This document shows positions 38,016 through 46,700 of a DNA stretch of 50,975 nucleotides, piece after piece. The notes under the pieces were generated by a model. It was not told the DNA's origin. It did no database searches and worked only from the letters and a program-made list of their open reading frames with translations. The DNA is from Candidatus Yanofskyibacteriota bacterium. GTDB taxonomy: Bacteria > Patescibacteriota > Minisyncoccia > 2-02-FULL-40-12 > GWA2-44-9. The stretch lies in the NCBI GenBank assembly GCA_003151795.1, contig PLYL01000022.1, forward strand, positions 1 to 50,975, read 5' to 3'. The position numbers and the translations under genes were made by a program. Numbering within the stretch: position 1 is the first letter of the stretch; each line of letters begins with the position of its first letter.

Positions 38016-38371
38016 TCCTGTAATTATATCACCTTAGTTTGTTTGGGATATCACCAACCCTGTGTCTGGCCATACCCTAACGGACTGAATAGCAAAGTAA
38101 ATGTTTTTTTGTGGATAAGCTTCGCCATCGTGATTCTTTCGCTGTTCTCTCCGCTCGTCTCGTATCCTCAACCTCGTTATTGTTCCGAACAAAAAGGCCA
38201 CCTGATTTACGCTTCGCTACAAACATCCTTTTTGTTACCGGAACAATTTCTTCGCTTTCGGTACGAGAGTAGAGCGTCGTTCAACGCTCAGAAATCACGA
38301 TGGCTCCGCTTCTTTTGGTTGGAGCAAAGAAAGAGTTTGTAAATTTTAAGGGTCTATACTACAATGACCGC

Positions 38372-38608
38372 ATGACGACGAAGAATCAATTTACGGCTGT
38401 ATATAAAAAGACCAAAGATTGGTTTATTGCTTGGGTTGAAGAAATTCCCGGCGTAAATACTCAAGGGAAAACCATGAAAGAAGTTCGTGAAAATCTACAC
38501 GAGGCCCTTTTGCTTGTCCTTGAAACCAATCGTAATCACTCAAGATCTGCTCTAAAAAAAGACTCCTCTGCTAAACGAGAGCTTATTAGTGTAAGGCTGT
38601 CTGCGTAA
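38372..38608 (+). CDS. HicB-like antitoxin
   Basis: FTAVYKKTKDWFIAWVEEIPGVNTQGKTMKEVRENLHEALLLVLE; internal MTTKNQ start within ORF 38300-38608. Confidence 0.88.
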   Translation: MTTKNQFTAVYKKTKDWFIAWVEEIPGVNTQGKTMKEVRENLHEALLLVLETNRNHSRSALKKDSSAKRELISVRLSA

Positions 38609-38796
38609 TGAAGCGGAGAGATTTTATTCTCCACCTAAAAAAATATCACTGTTTTCTTGTCCGTGAGGGAGCAAACCACTCTATTTTTCGTAATGTAAAA
38701 AACAATCAGGTCTCCACTGTTCCCAGGCACAACGAAATTGATAATTTTCTATGTAAAAAGATATGCAAGGACCTCGGTGTTCCTCGCATAAAGTAA
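38608..38796 (+). CDS. HicA-like toxin
   Basis: MKRRDFILHLKKYHCFLVREGANHSIFRNVKNNQVSTVPRHNEIDNFLCKKICKDLGV. Confidence 0.88.
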   Translation: MKRRDFILHLKKYHCFLVREGANHSIFRNVKNNQVSTVPRHNEIDNFLCKKICKDLGVPRIK

Positions 38797-38969
38797 AGAT
38801 TCCTCAAGATTATTTCTGGCCCAGCTCCCAATCGTGCAGATTGTGAGAAAAGTAACAAGGCCCCGCTTCTTTTGATGTTGATAAGTTTTCACGGGCTGTG
38901 AGTTTATAAGGGTTTTTTGATTAGTCCCACAGGGTGTACAACATGTAAAAATTCACATATCATAAGGGT

Positions 38970-41282
38970 ATGCCCGAGTTAACTAAATCACTAGAAAGTG
39001 CAACGAGGAAAAAAATAGACAATTGGCTTAGAGAATTAGGGTGGAACATATTTGAAGATTCTCCTGATTGTAATGTATTCACGGAGCGAGCAAAAACTAT
39101 CGAACAAAATAAAAAGTTTGGTGGCAAAAAACCCGACTATGTTCTTTACAAAACTGGTACCGACAATCCAATAGGAATTATTGAAGCAAAGAGAAAGGGG
39201 CAGTCGATTGATGAGGCATTACAGCAGGGTATAGAAAGATACGCCAAACCAATTGGTGTCGATATTGTATTTGCGATTGACGGTACTTTTGTAAAAGCAT
39301 TTTCAATTTCGGAAAATTCAGTATTAATGCTAGATAACGAATCTCTGCTAGAGCTTGTTTCGGAAAAAAAATTACTTCGATTTATCAATGAGGGAGCGAC
39401 TATAAAAGAAGCCCCAGACACAGTAAGACACTCTCGCGAGGAGTTGATTCAGACATTTCGCTGGGCGAATGACTTATTAAGAAAAGAAGGATTGAGAAAT
39501 CTCGACAGATTTGTTGAATTTGCCAACATTTTATTCATAAAGATAATGAGTGAAATCGAGAATGAACGAGAAGCGACTGGTGAGCCACGTCGCTTGGACG
39601 CATCTCTTTGTTGGGAAAGTTTTTCAGAAATGGAAGACCCGAAACAAATGTTGAACTATATCAATAATTCAGTTCTTAAAGATGGGTTTGCAAAAAAGTA
39701 TAACCACAGTGATGATATTTTTCAAAAAACATTACAAATTCGCAACCCCGATACCGTTAAAGATATAGTCAACAGATTATCAAAATTAACCTTAATAAAT
39801 ACGGAGTCAGAAATAAAAGGAGATGCTTTTGAATATTTTTTGAAAGAATTGGCATCAGGGAACGATCTGGGAGAATACTTTACGCCTCGACATGTTGTAA
39901 AACTAATGACCAATATTGTTAACCCAAAATACGGGCAGGCTATATATGACCCATGTTGTGGTACTGGTGGATTTCTGATTGAAGCGTTTAGGCATATAAA
40001 AAAGTCATGCAATACAAACGACAAGGAAATAATGAAAAAACTGACCGAAGACACTATTTTTGGGGTTGAACTAACCGATACTTATAAAATTGCCAAGATG
40101 AACATGATTATTATTGGTGACGGTCACAATAATATAGTTCAAGGAGATTCATTATCTCCACAGTCAAAAAAAGATGAATTTAGTGAGGTTGTTTTAACCA
40201 ACCCACCCTACAGCCAAAAAACAGACTACGGCGAATATTATCCTGTTACATCAAAACAGGCTGATCCAATATTTCTACAACACATAGTCCTTTCACTAAA
40301 AGATGGTGGTGAAGCGGCAGTTATTGTTCCGGAGGGCTTATTATTTAGAAGCGGAGTTTTTGAACAAGTGAGGAAATACCTGTTGGAAAAATGCGATTTG
40401 AAATCTGTTATATCTTTGCCCGCGGGAGTCTTCTTGCCCTACACGGATGTTAAAACAGACGTGATTATTTTCGAGAAAGGTAAATCTACTAAACGAGTTT
40501 GGTTTTATGAAATATTAAATGATGGCTTTGAGCTTAATAGAAATAGACGTCCAATAAAAGGTAGTGATATTCCCGATTTATTAGAAAAGTGGGGCGAAAA
40601 ACCAGAATCTGAAAAAAGCTGGTGGGTAGACATAGAAAAAATAAAAGACAAAGACTTTAGTTTGAAGCCGGATGATTATAAATTTCATGAAAAAGTTAAG
40701 AGTAAATACCCACTAGTTAGATTGGAGGATGTGGCAGAAATATCCGCTGGCTCCACTGCGTCTCAAAATAGAAGCCATTACGAGAGTGGGAGATACCCAT
40801 TTATTCGAGTAAAAGATTTAGCTTTTCCAGAAAATTGGAAATTTGTTGTAAAAACAAGGGACAAAGTAAATGATTTGGCCGTTCAAGAGAAACGGTTGGT
40901 TAAAGTAAAAAAACATTCTATCATTTTTCCTAAAAGTGGCATCTCGCTCCTGCATAATAAAAGAGCAATTTTAAGCGAGGATTCCTTTGTTGTAAATCAC
41001 TTTGCCATCTTATACCCAAACGCAGAAAAAATTGACTATCAGTATCTTTATTACGTTCTTAAAAAAATTGATATGGGAAAATACTGCAATAGAACAACAC
41101 TTCCATCGTTAAATCTATCCGTAATAAAAGAAATAAAGATTCCGTTACCACCCTTGAATAAGCAACGAGAAATTGTAGATAACATTATTGAGCGCGAGAA
41201 TATGATCAAAGAAACCTCCAGCAAGGTTGAATCTTACCAGAAGGAGATTCAAGGTCAGTTGGATAATTTGTTTGAAGAATGA
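38970..41282 (+). CDS. Single-chain restriction-modification protein (nuclease-like N-terminus, N6-adenine methyltransferase, specificity domain)
   Basis: KKPDYVLYKTGTDNPIGIIEAKRKG; YDPCCGTGGFLIEAF; VVLTNPPYSQ; C-terminal LVRLEDVAEISAGST..KEIKIPLPPLNKQREIVD. Confidence 0.88.
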   Translation: MPELTKSLESATRKKIDNWLRELGWNIFEDSPDCNVFTERAKTIEQNKKFGGKKPDYVLYKTGTDNPIGIIEAKRKGQSIDEALQQGIERYAKPIGVDIVFAIDGTFVKAFSISENSVLMLDNESLLELVSEKKLLRFINEGATIKEAPDTVRHSREELIQTFRWANDLLRKEGLRNLDRFVEFANILFIKIMSEIENEREATGEPRRLDASLCWESFSEMEDPKQMLNYINNSVLKDGFAKKYNHSDDIFQKTLQIRNPDTVKDIVNRLSKLTLINTESEIKGDAFEYFLKELASGNDLGEYFTPRHVVKLMTNIVNPKYGQAIYDPCCGTGGFLIEAFRHIKKSCNTNDKEIMKKLTEDTIFGVELTDTYKIAKMNMIIIGDGHNNIVQGDSLSPQSKKDEFSEVVLTNPPYSQKTDYGEYYPVTSKQADPIFLQHIVLSLKDGGEAAVIVPEGLLFRSGVFEQVRKYLLEKCDLKSVISLPAGVFLPYTDVKTDVIIFEKGKSTKRVWFYEILNDGFELNRNRRPIKGSDIPDLLEKWGEKPESEKSWWVDIEKIKDKDFSLKPDDYKFHEKVKSKYPLVRLEDVAEISAGSTASQNRSHYESGRYPFIRVKDLAFPENWKFVVKTRDKVNDLAVQEKRLVKVKKHSIIFPKSGISLLHNKRAILSEDSFVVNHFAILYPNAEKIDYQYLYYVLKKIDMGKYCNRTTLPSLNLSVIKEIKIPLPPLNKQREIVDNIIERENMIKETSSKVESYQKEIQGQLDNLFEE

Positions 41283-41290
41283 CCGCAGAG

Positions 41291-41319
41291 TTGACTTGGG
41301 GATAACCATCTGGTATTAT
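41291..41319 (+). promoter_or_regulatory. Promoter TTGACT-N17-TATTAT upstream of nusA
   Basis: Direct reading. Confidence 0.6.
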
Positions 41320-41405
41320 TGGGGAGTAAGTCAGCTCTATAGTGTTAACGGTCCGCGAGAGCGGGCTTGTTTCTTTAAATAACCAACAATTAACTAACCA
41401 AAACT

Positions 41406-42686
41406 ATGTTCGACATGAAAGAATTCGCTTCGGCGATGAAGCAGATTTCGGAGGAAAAGGGGATCTCGGCAGAGAGTGTATTCGAAACCATTGAAGCGGC
41501 TATCGCCGCGGCCTATAAGCGCGAGTACGGCGAGAAGGGCCAGATTATTAAGGCGACCATGGATCCACAAACTGGGGTTTTGAGCATGACCCAAACTCAC
41601 TATGTCGTGGAAGGCGTGGACGAAGAGGGGAATATCACCGGCCCGTTGCCGGTGAAAGTCGTCGAAGAAAAACCGGACTTCCAAGACATGGAAGGCACGC
41701 GCCGCCGCCCCGCCGCTTTCGGGGCAAGCCGGCCCGGCGAAGAAGCTCCGGTGGAAACGGGCGAAGTTAAAATTAAATTCAATCCCCAGAAACACGTTCT
41801 ATTAGAAGACGCGAAGAAGAAAAACAAAAAGGCCACGGTGGGGGATGAAGTCATCACCAAGCTTGAACCTAAGACTGATTTCGGCCGGATTGCCGCCCAG
41901 ACCGCAAAGCAGGTTATCATTCAGCGCTTGCGCGAAGCCGAGCGGGGCGCGATCTTCAATGAATTCAAAGATCGCGAAGGCGAGATTATTTCGGGTGTCG
42001 TCCAGCGCCGGGAGGGAGCCCTGGTGTTTGTCGACCTAGGCAAGACCAATGGTCTCGTTCCGCCGGCCGAACAAATGTTCACCGACAACTACCGTTTGGG
42101 TCAGCGCTATCGATTTGTCATTACCAAAGTCGAAGAAACCTCGCGCGGGCCGGTGGTGATTTTGTCCCGTTCCAATCCGAAACTGGTGGTCGGTCTTTTT
42201 AAAACCGAAGTGCCGGAAATAGACAGCGGTAGCGTGGAAGTCAAAGCCATCGCCCGCGAGGCGGGCTCGCGCACCAAGATTGCCGTCGCTTCGACCGAAG
42301 AGAGCATTGATCCCATCGGCTCGCTCGTTGGCCAAAAAGGCGTCCGGGTCCAGACCGTCATTAATGAAATCTCGGGCGAAAAAATAGACATCATTCTCTG
42401 GAGCGATAAACCGACTGATTTTATCGCCAACTGTTTCTCGCCGGCTAAAGTGCTCCAAGTCAAAATCGTCGATGAAGAGCGCAAGCACGCGCTGGTTGAA
42501 GTTTCTGACGACCAGTTCTCCCTTGCCATTGGCAAGAAAGGCCAAAACGTCCGCCTGGCCGCTAAGTTGAGCGGTTGGAAGATTGACGTCCGTTCGCCGA
42601 AAGAAGCCGTCACTTTTGACGAGACAGTTGAAGCAGATCCGAATGCACCCATAGTTGAAGTTGCTCCTGATAAATCAGAATCTTAA
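41406..42686 (+). CDS. nusA: Transcription termination/antitermination factor NusA
   Basis: RREGALVFVDLGKTNGLVPPAEQ S1 region; GSLVGQKGVRVQTVINEISGEKIDIILW KH; FSLAIGKKGQNVRLAAKLSGWKIDV. Confidence 0.95.
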   Translation: MFDMKEFASAMKQISEEKGISAESVFETIEAAIAAAYKREYGEKGQIIKATMDPQTGVLSMTQTHYVVEGVDEEGNITGPLPVKVVEEKPDFQDMEGTRRRPAAFGASRPGEEAPVETGEVKIKFNPQKHVLLEDAKKKNKKATVGDEVITKLEPKTDFGRIAAQTAKQVIIQRLREAERGAIFNEFKDREGEIISGVVQRREGALVFVDLGKTNGLVPPAEQMFTDNYRLGQRYRFVITKVEETSRGPVVILSRSNPKLVVGLFKTEVPEIDSGSVEVKAIAREAGSRTKIAVASTEESIDPIGSLVGQKGVRVQTVINEISGEKIDIILWSDKPTDFIANCFSPAKVLQVKIVDEERKHALVEVSDDQFSLAIGKKGQNVRLAAKLSGWKIDVRSPKEAVTFDETVEADPNAPIVEVAPDKSES

Positions 42687-42717
42687 TTCTTTATTCTAAA
42701 TTCTTAATTCTAGTCAG

Positions 42718-44022
42718 ATGACCTCGACCAATAAAAAATTAGACGCCGACCATATCGAACTGGCCGTTGAACTCGGGCGGGATGAACTGGCCGAATATGT
42801 TCGTTCGGCCGAAGATGCCCTAATCCAAGAAGTGACGATTGATGGTTTTAGACCCGGAAAAGCCCCGCGCGACAAAGTCCGCCAGCACGTCGGTGAAGCC
42901 CAGGTCCTTGAATCCGCCCTCCAGACCGCGGTCCAGCAAAGCCTGGCCAAAGTTATTGCCGAGCAGAAACTGGACGTGATTGAAGCCACCGACCTTTCGG
43001 TGAAAGAAAACACGCCCGACAAACTGGTCTACAGCGTGAAGCTCCAGATTTTTCCGGAAGTGAAGCTTCCAGAACTGACCAGTATTAAAGTCAGCCGGCG
43101 TGATGTTGTTATTGATAATAAAGAAATTGATGAGGCACTGGAAACCGTCAAAGCCTCTCGAGCGGTTTTGACTGCCACTGACGAGCCAGCCGTCAAAGGC
43201 GACCGGCTTGAGGTTGATTTTGAAGTCAAAGAAAAAGACGTCCTCATCGAAGATGGCACTAGCGTCAATCACCCCGTCGTCATCGGCAAAGAAAATTTTG
43301 TCCCTGGATTTGAAGACCAATTGATTGGCCTGAAAAAAGGCGAGCGCAAAGAATTCTCTTTGACGGCCCCTAAAGATTTCGCCAATAAAACCGTGGCCGG
43401 CAAGAAACTTGATTTCGCCGTGACGGTGAAGGATATTAAAAAAGTCACCTTGCCCGTGCTCGATGACGCCTTCGCGAAGTCGCTGGGCCAGTTTGAAAAC
43501 CTCGACCAACTCATGCTGAACATCCGAGATGGCTTGACCGAAGAAAAGAAAGACAAAGAAAATCAGCGCGTGCGCCTGGAAATTATGAATGGCCTGATTG
43601 CCAAAACTGTCTGTACCGCCTCGCCCTCGATGGTTGAAGACCAGCTTACGACGATGATGCAGAATTTTGACCAAGATCTGCATCGTCATGACATGGAGTT
43701 GAGTCTATATCTCGCCAAGATTGGCAAGACCCAAGAAGACATCAAGAAAGAATGGCGGCCGGAAGCGGAGCGCCAGGTGAAAATGGCGCTAGTCTTGCAC
43801 GCCATCGCCCGAGAAAATAATCTTGAGATTACCCGCGAAGAAACCGATGAAGCGCTCGAATCATTAATCCAATCAACGATGTTGAGAAGCCCAGCCGGAG
43901 GCGGGCAAGGCGGGGGAGCGAGCCCCAATCTCGATATGGAACGGATGCGTTCCACAATCCAATCCCGGCTTTTGAGCGAGAAGACCTTTCAGTTTCTTGA
44001 GAAGACTTGCCTTACAGTTTAA
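42718..44022 (+). CDS. tig: Trigger factor
   Basis: VTIDGFRPGKAPRDKVRQHVG, VIGKENFVPGFEDQLIGLKKGERKEFSLTAPKDF. Confidence 0.92.
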   Translation: MTSTNKKLDADHIELAVELGRDELAEYVRSAEDALIQEVTIDGFRPGKAPRDKVRQHVGEAQVLESALQTAVQQSLAKVIAEQKLDVIEATDLSVKENTPDKLVYSVKLQIFPEVKLPELTSIKVSRRDVVIDNKEIDEALETVKASRAVLTATDEPAVKGDRLEVDFEVKEKDVLIEDGTSVNHPVVIGKENFVPGFEDQLIGLKKGERKEFSLTAPKDFANKTVAGKKLDFAVTVKDIKKVTLPVLDDAFAKSLGQFENLDQLMLNIRDGLTEEKKDKENQRVRLEIMNGLIAKTVCTASPSMVEDQLTTMMQNFDQDLHRHDMELSLYLAKIGKTQEDIKKEWRPEAERQVKMALVLHAIARENNLEITREETDEALESLIQSTMLRSPAGGGQGGGASPNLDMERMRSTIQSRLLSEKTFQFLEKTCLTV

Positions 44023-44061
44023 CACTTGTGGCAGGACCTATTCTAAGAGTAGAATTGAGCT

Positions 44062-44448
44062 ATGTGGCAATCCCTCCAAACTTCTCATCTGATTTTGCGC
44101 TTATCCCTGGCCATCGTGTTCTTGTGGTTTGGGATTGATAAATTTTTCCATCCGGCCTATTGGCTCAATGCTTGGATGCCTCATTTTATTATAAATTTCG
44201 GGGCCATGTTTCATGTCTCGGCCAACTCGCTCGTCTACAGTATTGGCGTGATTGAGCTTCTGGTGGGGATTAGCCTGGCCAGTAATATGTTCATCGATTT
44301 TTTTGCTCTCATCGCCGTTGTATTCTTGGTTGTCATTTCTCTATTCTATGGCTTCAACGAAGTCCTTGTCCGCGATGTCGGGCTTATCGGGGGATTGTTA
44401 GCGCTTGTTTTTTGGCCCGGTAGTAGAAGTTCGGCCAGCTGGCGCTGA
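44062..44448 (+). CDS. DoxX-like small membrane protein
   Basis: LRLSLAIVFLWFGIDKFFHPAYW, four hydrophobic segments. Confidence 0.65.
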   Translation: MWQSLQTSHLILRLSLAIVFLWFGIDKFFHPAYWLNAWMPHFIINFGAMFHVSANSLVYSIGVIELLVGISLASNMFIDFFALIAVVFLVVISLFYGFNEVLVRDVGLIGGLLALVFWPGSRSSASWR

Positions 44449-44476
44449 AAGAAATAACCGAACTTCGCTACCGGGC
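44415..44476. terminator. Long hairpin spanning the stop of the DoxX-like gene
   Basis: GCCCGGTAGTAGAAGTTCGG / CCGAACTTCGCTACCGGGC with one indel. Confidence 0.6.
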
Positions 44477-44531
44477 AGGCCCTCTCTGTTTAGCTTGCCA
44501 GGTAGTTAATTTTCGAGTAGTATTTCGCCGT

Positions 44532-45701
44532 ATGCAGAAGCATAAAGGCAATCGAAAATTCTACTACCTGGATAATGCCGCTGCCACGCCGATTGACTCT
44601 CAAGTGTTGTCGGCGATGAATAAAGCGGCGGGTCTGTACGGCAATCCGTCGTCGTTTAATAATGCTGGCCGAGCGGCTCGCGCTGAAATTGAAAAATCCC
44701 GCCAAGCTATCGCGGCCTTTCTTGGCGCCCGGCCAGATGAAATTGTGTTTATGGGTTCGGGAAGCGAAGCTAATAATCTAGCCATCCTTGGTTCGCTTTC
44801 AGGCCTAGAATCGGGAACCGTACTGACGACACTCATCGAGCATCGCTCCATTCTGGAGCCATTAAGGCGACTAGCGCTTAAGATTAAATATATTTCTGTC
44901 GATCAAACCGGACTCATTGATTTAAAAGAATTTGAGCGGCTTCTCGGGACCGACTGCCGCATGGTTTCAGTGATGTATGCTAATAATGAAATCGGCACGA
45001 TTGAGCCGATAAAGAAAATATCCCGAACAATCAAAGCGTTTAACAAGAAGTATAATACGAAGATATTATTTCACGTCGATGCTTGTCAGGCGACGCTATT
45101 CCTTGAGATGAATGTTCAAAATCTCGGGGTGGATTTTTTAAGTTTTGATGGTTGCAAGATTTATGGCCCGCACGGCGTCGGCGGACTATACATTCGAAAA
45201 GGGACGGTGGTACAACCTCTTATCGTTGGGGCGGGTCAAGAGCACGGCTTAAAAGCAGGGACCGAAAATATCCAAAATATTGTTGGACTGGCTGAAGCGA
45301 TTTCTCTGATACAGCCAGCTCAAGGAATTAAAATTTCCGCTCTGCGAGATTATGCCATCGGCAAACTTCGGGTAATCCCAGAGGTCATGGTGAACGGGCC
45401 GGCCGGAGATGGGCGCTTACCCAACAATATCAATCTTGCCGTCGCCGGTTTGACCAGCGAAGTCTTGCTCCTGGAACTCGACAAGCATGGCATCTACGCC
45501 GGCTCCGGTTCGGCCTGCACCTCCCATGGCGTCGAACCATCTCGGGTGCTCAAAGCCATCGGCGTACCCGCCAGCCACATCAACGGCGCCCTCCGTTTTT
45601 CCCTCGGCCGGGCCACCACAAAAAAAGATATCGACTACCTCGTTAAAACTCTGGTCAAAATTATTCCCCAACTCGCTAAGCGCTACGCTCGTTTAAGATA
45701 A
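44532..45701 (+). CDS. Cysteine desulfurase (NifS/IscS family)
   Basis: YLDNAAATPIDSQV, MGSGSEANNLAI, HVDACQA, SGSACTSHGVEPSRVL. Confidence 0.93.
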   Translation: MQKHKGNRKFYYLDNAAATPIDSQVLSAMNKAAGLYGNPSSFNNAGRAARAEIEKSRQAIAAFLGARPDEIVFMGSGSEANNLAILGSLSGLESGTVLTTLIEHRSILEPLRRLALKIKYISVDQTGLIDLKEFERLLGTDCRMVSVMYANNEIGTIEPIKKISRTIKAFNKKYNTKILFHVDACQATLFLEMNVQNLGVDFLSFDGCKIYGPHGVGGLYIRKGTVVQPLIVGAGQEHGLKAGTENIQNIVGLAEAISLIQPAQGIKISALRDYAIGKLRVIPEVMVNGPAGDGRLPNNINLAVAGLTSEVLLLELDKHGIYAGSGSACTSHGVEPSRVLKAIGVPASHINGALRFSLGRATTKKDIDYLVKTLVKIIPQLAKRYARLR

Positions 45702-46270
45702 AAAAGAAACTCTTTGTTTTTGCCCTTCTCGCCCAGGATGGGAGATTCGGTCTCGCCGAGTATTTCCAAACCAAGCCCTTTGAGCTTGGCTCTGACTTCG
45801 TGTAAAACTTCGGGGATAGCTTCCTCGGGGAGCTTGCCTTTGATTAGTCTGGGTTGGGCGACTTCATAGTGCGGTTTTACCAAAGTGATGATGTGACCGT
45901 CCGGTTTAAGATTTAAGAGGGCGTTAGGTACGACCTTTTCCAGTTTGGTCCAGCTGGTATCGATAGTTATAAAATCCATTTTCTCGGGTAATTCAATGTG
46001 CATCGCGTTTTTCTTTTCCATCACGACCACCCGCGGGTCATTGCGCAGTTTCCAATCCAAAACACCATAACCAGTTTCAACGGCATAGACTTTCTGGGCG
46101 CCGTGTTGCAAAAGGCAATCCACGAACCCGCCGGTACTGGAACCAAAATCCGCGCAGACGAGATTGGTTACGTCAACTTTGAATTCCTTGAGCGCATGCT
46201 CCAGTTTTTCTCCCGCGCGCGAGGCATAAGCCATGTGTGCCCTTGCTCGGTCTCGGAAACCGAGTATCAA
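45683..46270 (-). CDS. TlyA/FtsJ-like rRNA methyltransferase
   Basis: YASRAGEKLEHALKEF, CADFGSSTGGFVDCLLQHGAQKVYAVETGYG, LVKPHYE. Confidence 0.88.
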   Translation of the reverse strand: MILGFRDRARAHMAYASRAGEKLEHALKEFKVDVTNLVCADFGSSTGGFVDCLLQHGAQKVYAVETGYGVLDWKLRNDPRVVVMEKKNAMHIELPEKMDFITIDTSWTKLEKVVPNALLNLKPDGHIITLVKPHYEVAQPRLIKGKLPEEAIPEVLHEVRAKLKGLGLEILGETESPILGEKGKNKEFLFYLKRA

Positions 46271-46389
46271 GACAGTATAAGGCTTTTTGAGCGATTTTTC
46301 CAGAGCTGGATTGAGCCCGCTCGGTCGGGGTCAAAAACCCAAAAAATGCCAAAATTTTGGTGCGCCTATATCTAAGGTCTAAAAAGTGA

Positions 46390-46650
46390 CAGTTACAAAA
46401 GTGACACGAAAATGTAACATTGGACTGTCACTTTCCCAAGGTCAGAATGTTACAAATGTTACAGTATAAAAGGAGTATGGACTGTAACATTCCGGTGTCT
46501 CATTTCAAAACCAGACCTGTCAAAAACCAAGGATATTTTAACGAATGAGACAAATGAGACACTGTAACGGTATTCGGGACTGTCTCATTTGTCTGTCCCA
46601 AATCTGACAAATGAGACAGTATAAAAAGATGTGGTTTGGTGTCAGATTTT
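46390..46650. repeat. Cluster of related inverted repeats with core AATG-NNN-ACAGT / ACTGT-NNN-CATT
   Basis: AATGTTACAGT..ACTGTAACATT; AAAGTGACA..TGTCACTTT; AAATGAGACA..TGTCTCATTT; ACAGTATAAAA twice. Confidence 0.7.
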
Positions 46651-46700
46651 AGGATGCATAAGACCTAGCTTTTATCAGCCAAAACTGATTAAATATAGAC

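Noticed and set aside
46390-46650. CRISPR array
   Set aside because: Repeats are short, inverted and variable with no regular spacers and no cas genes in the window.
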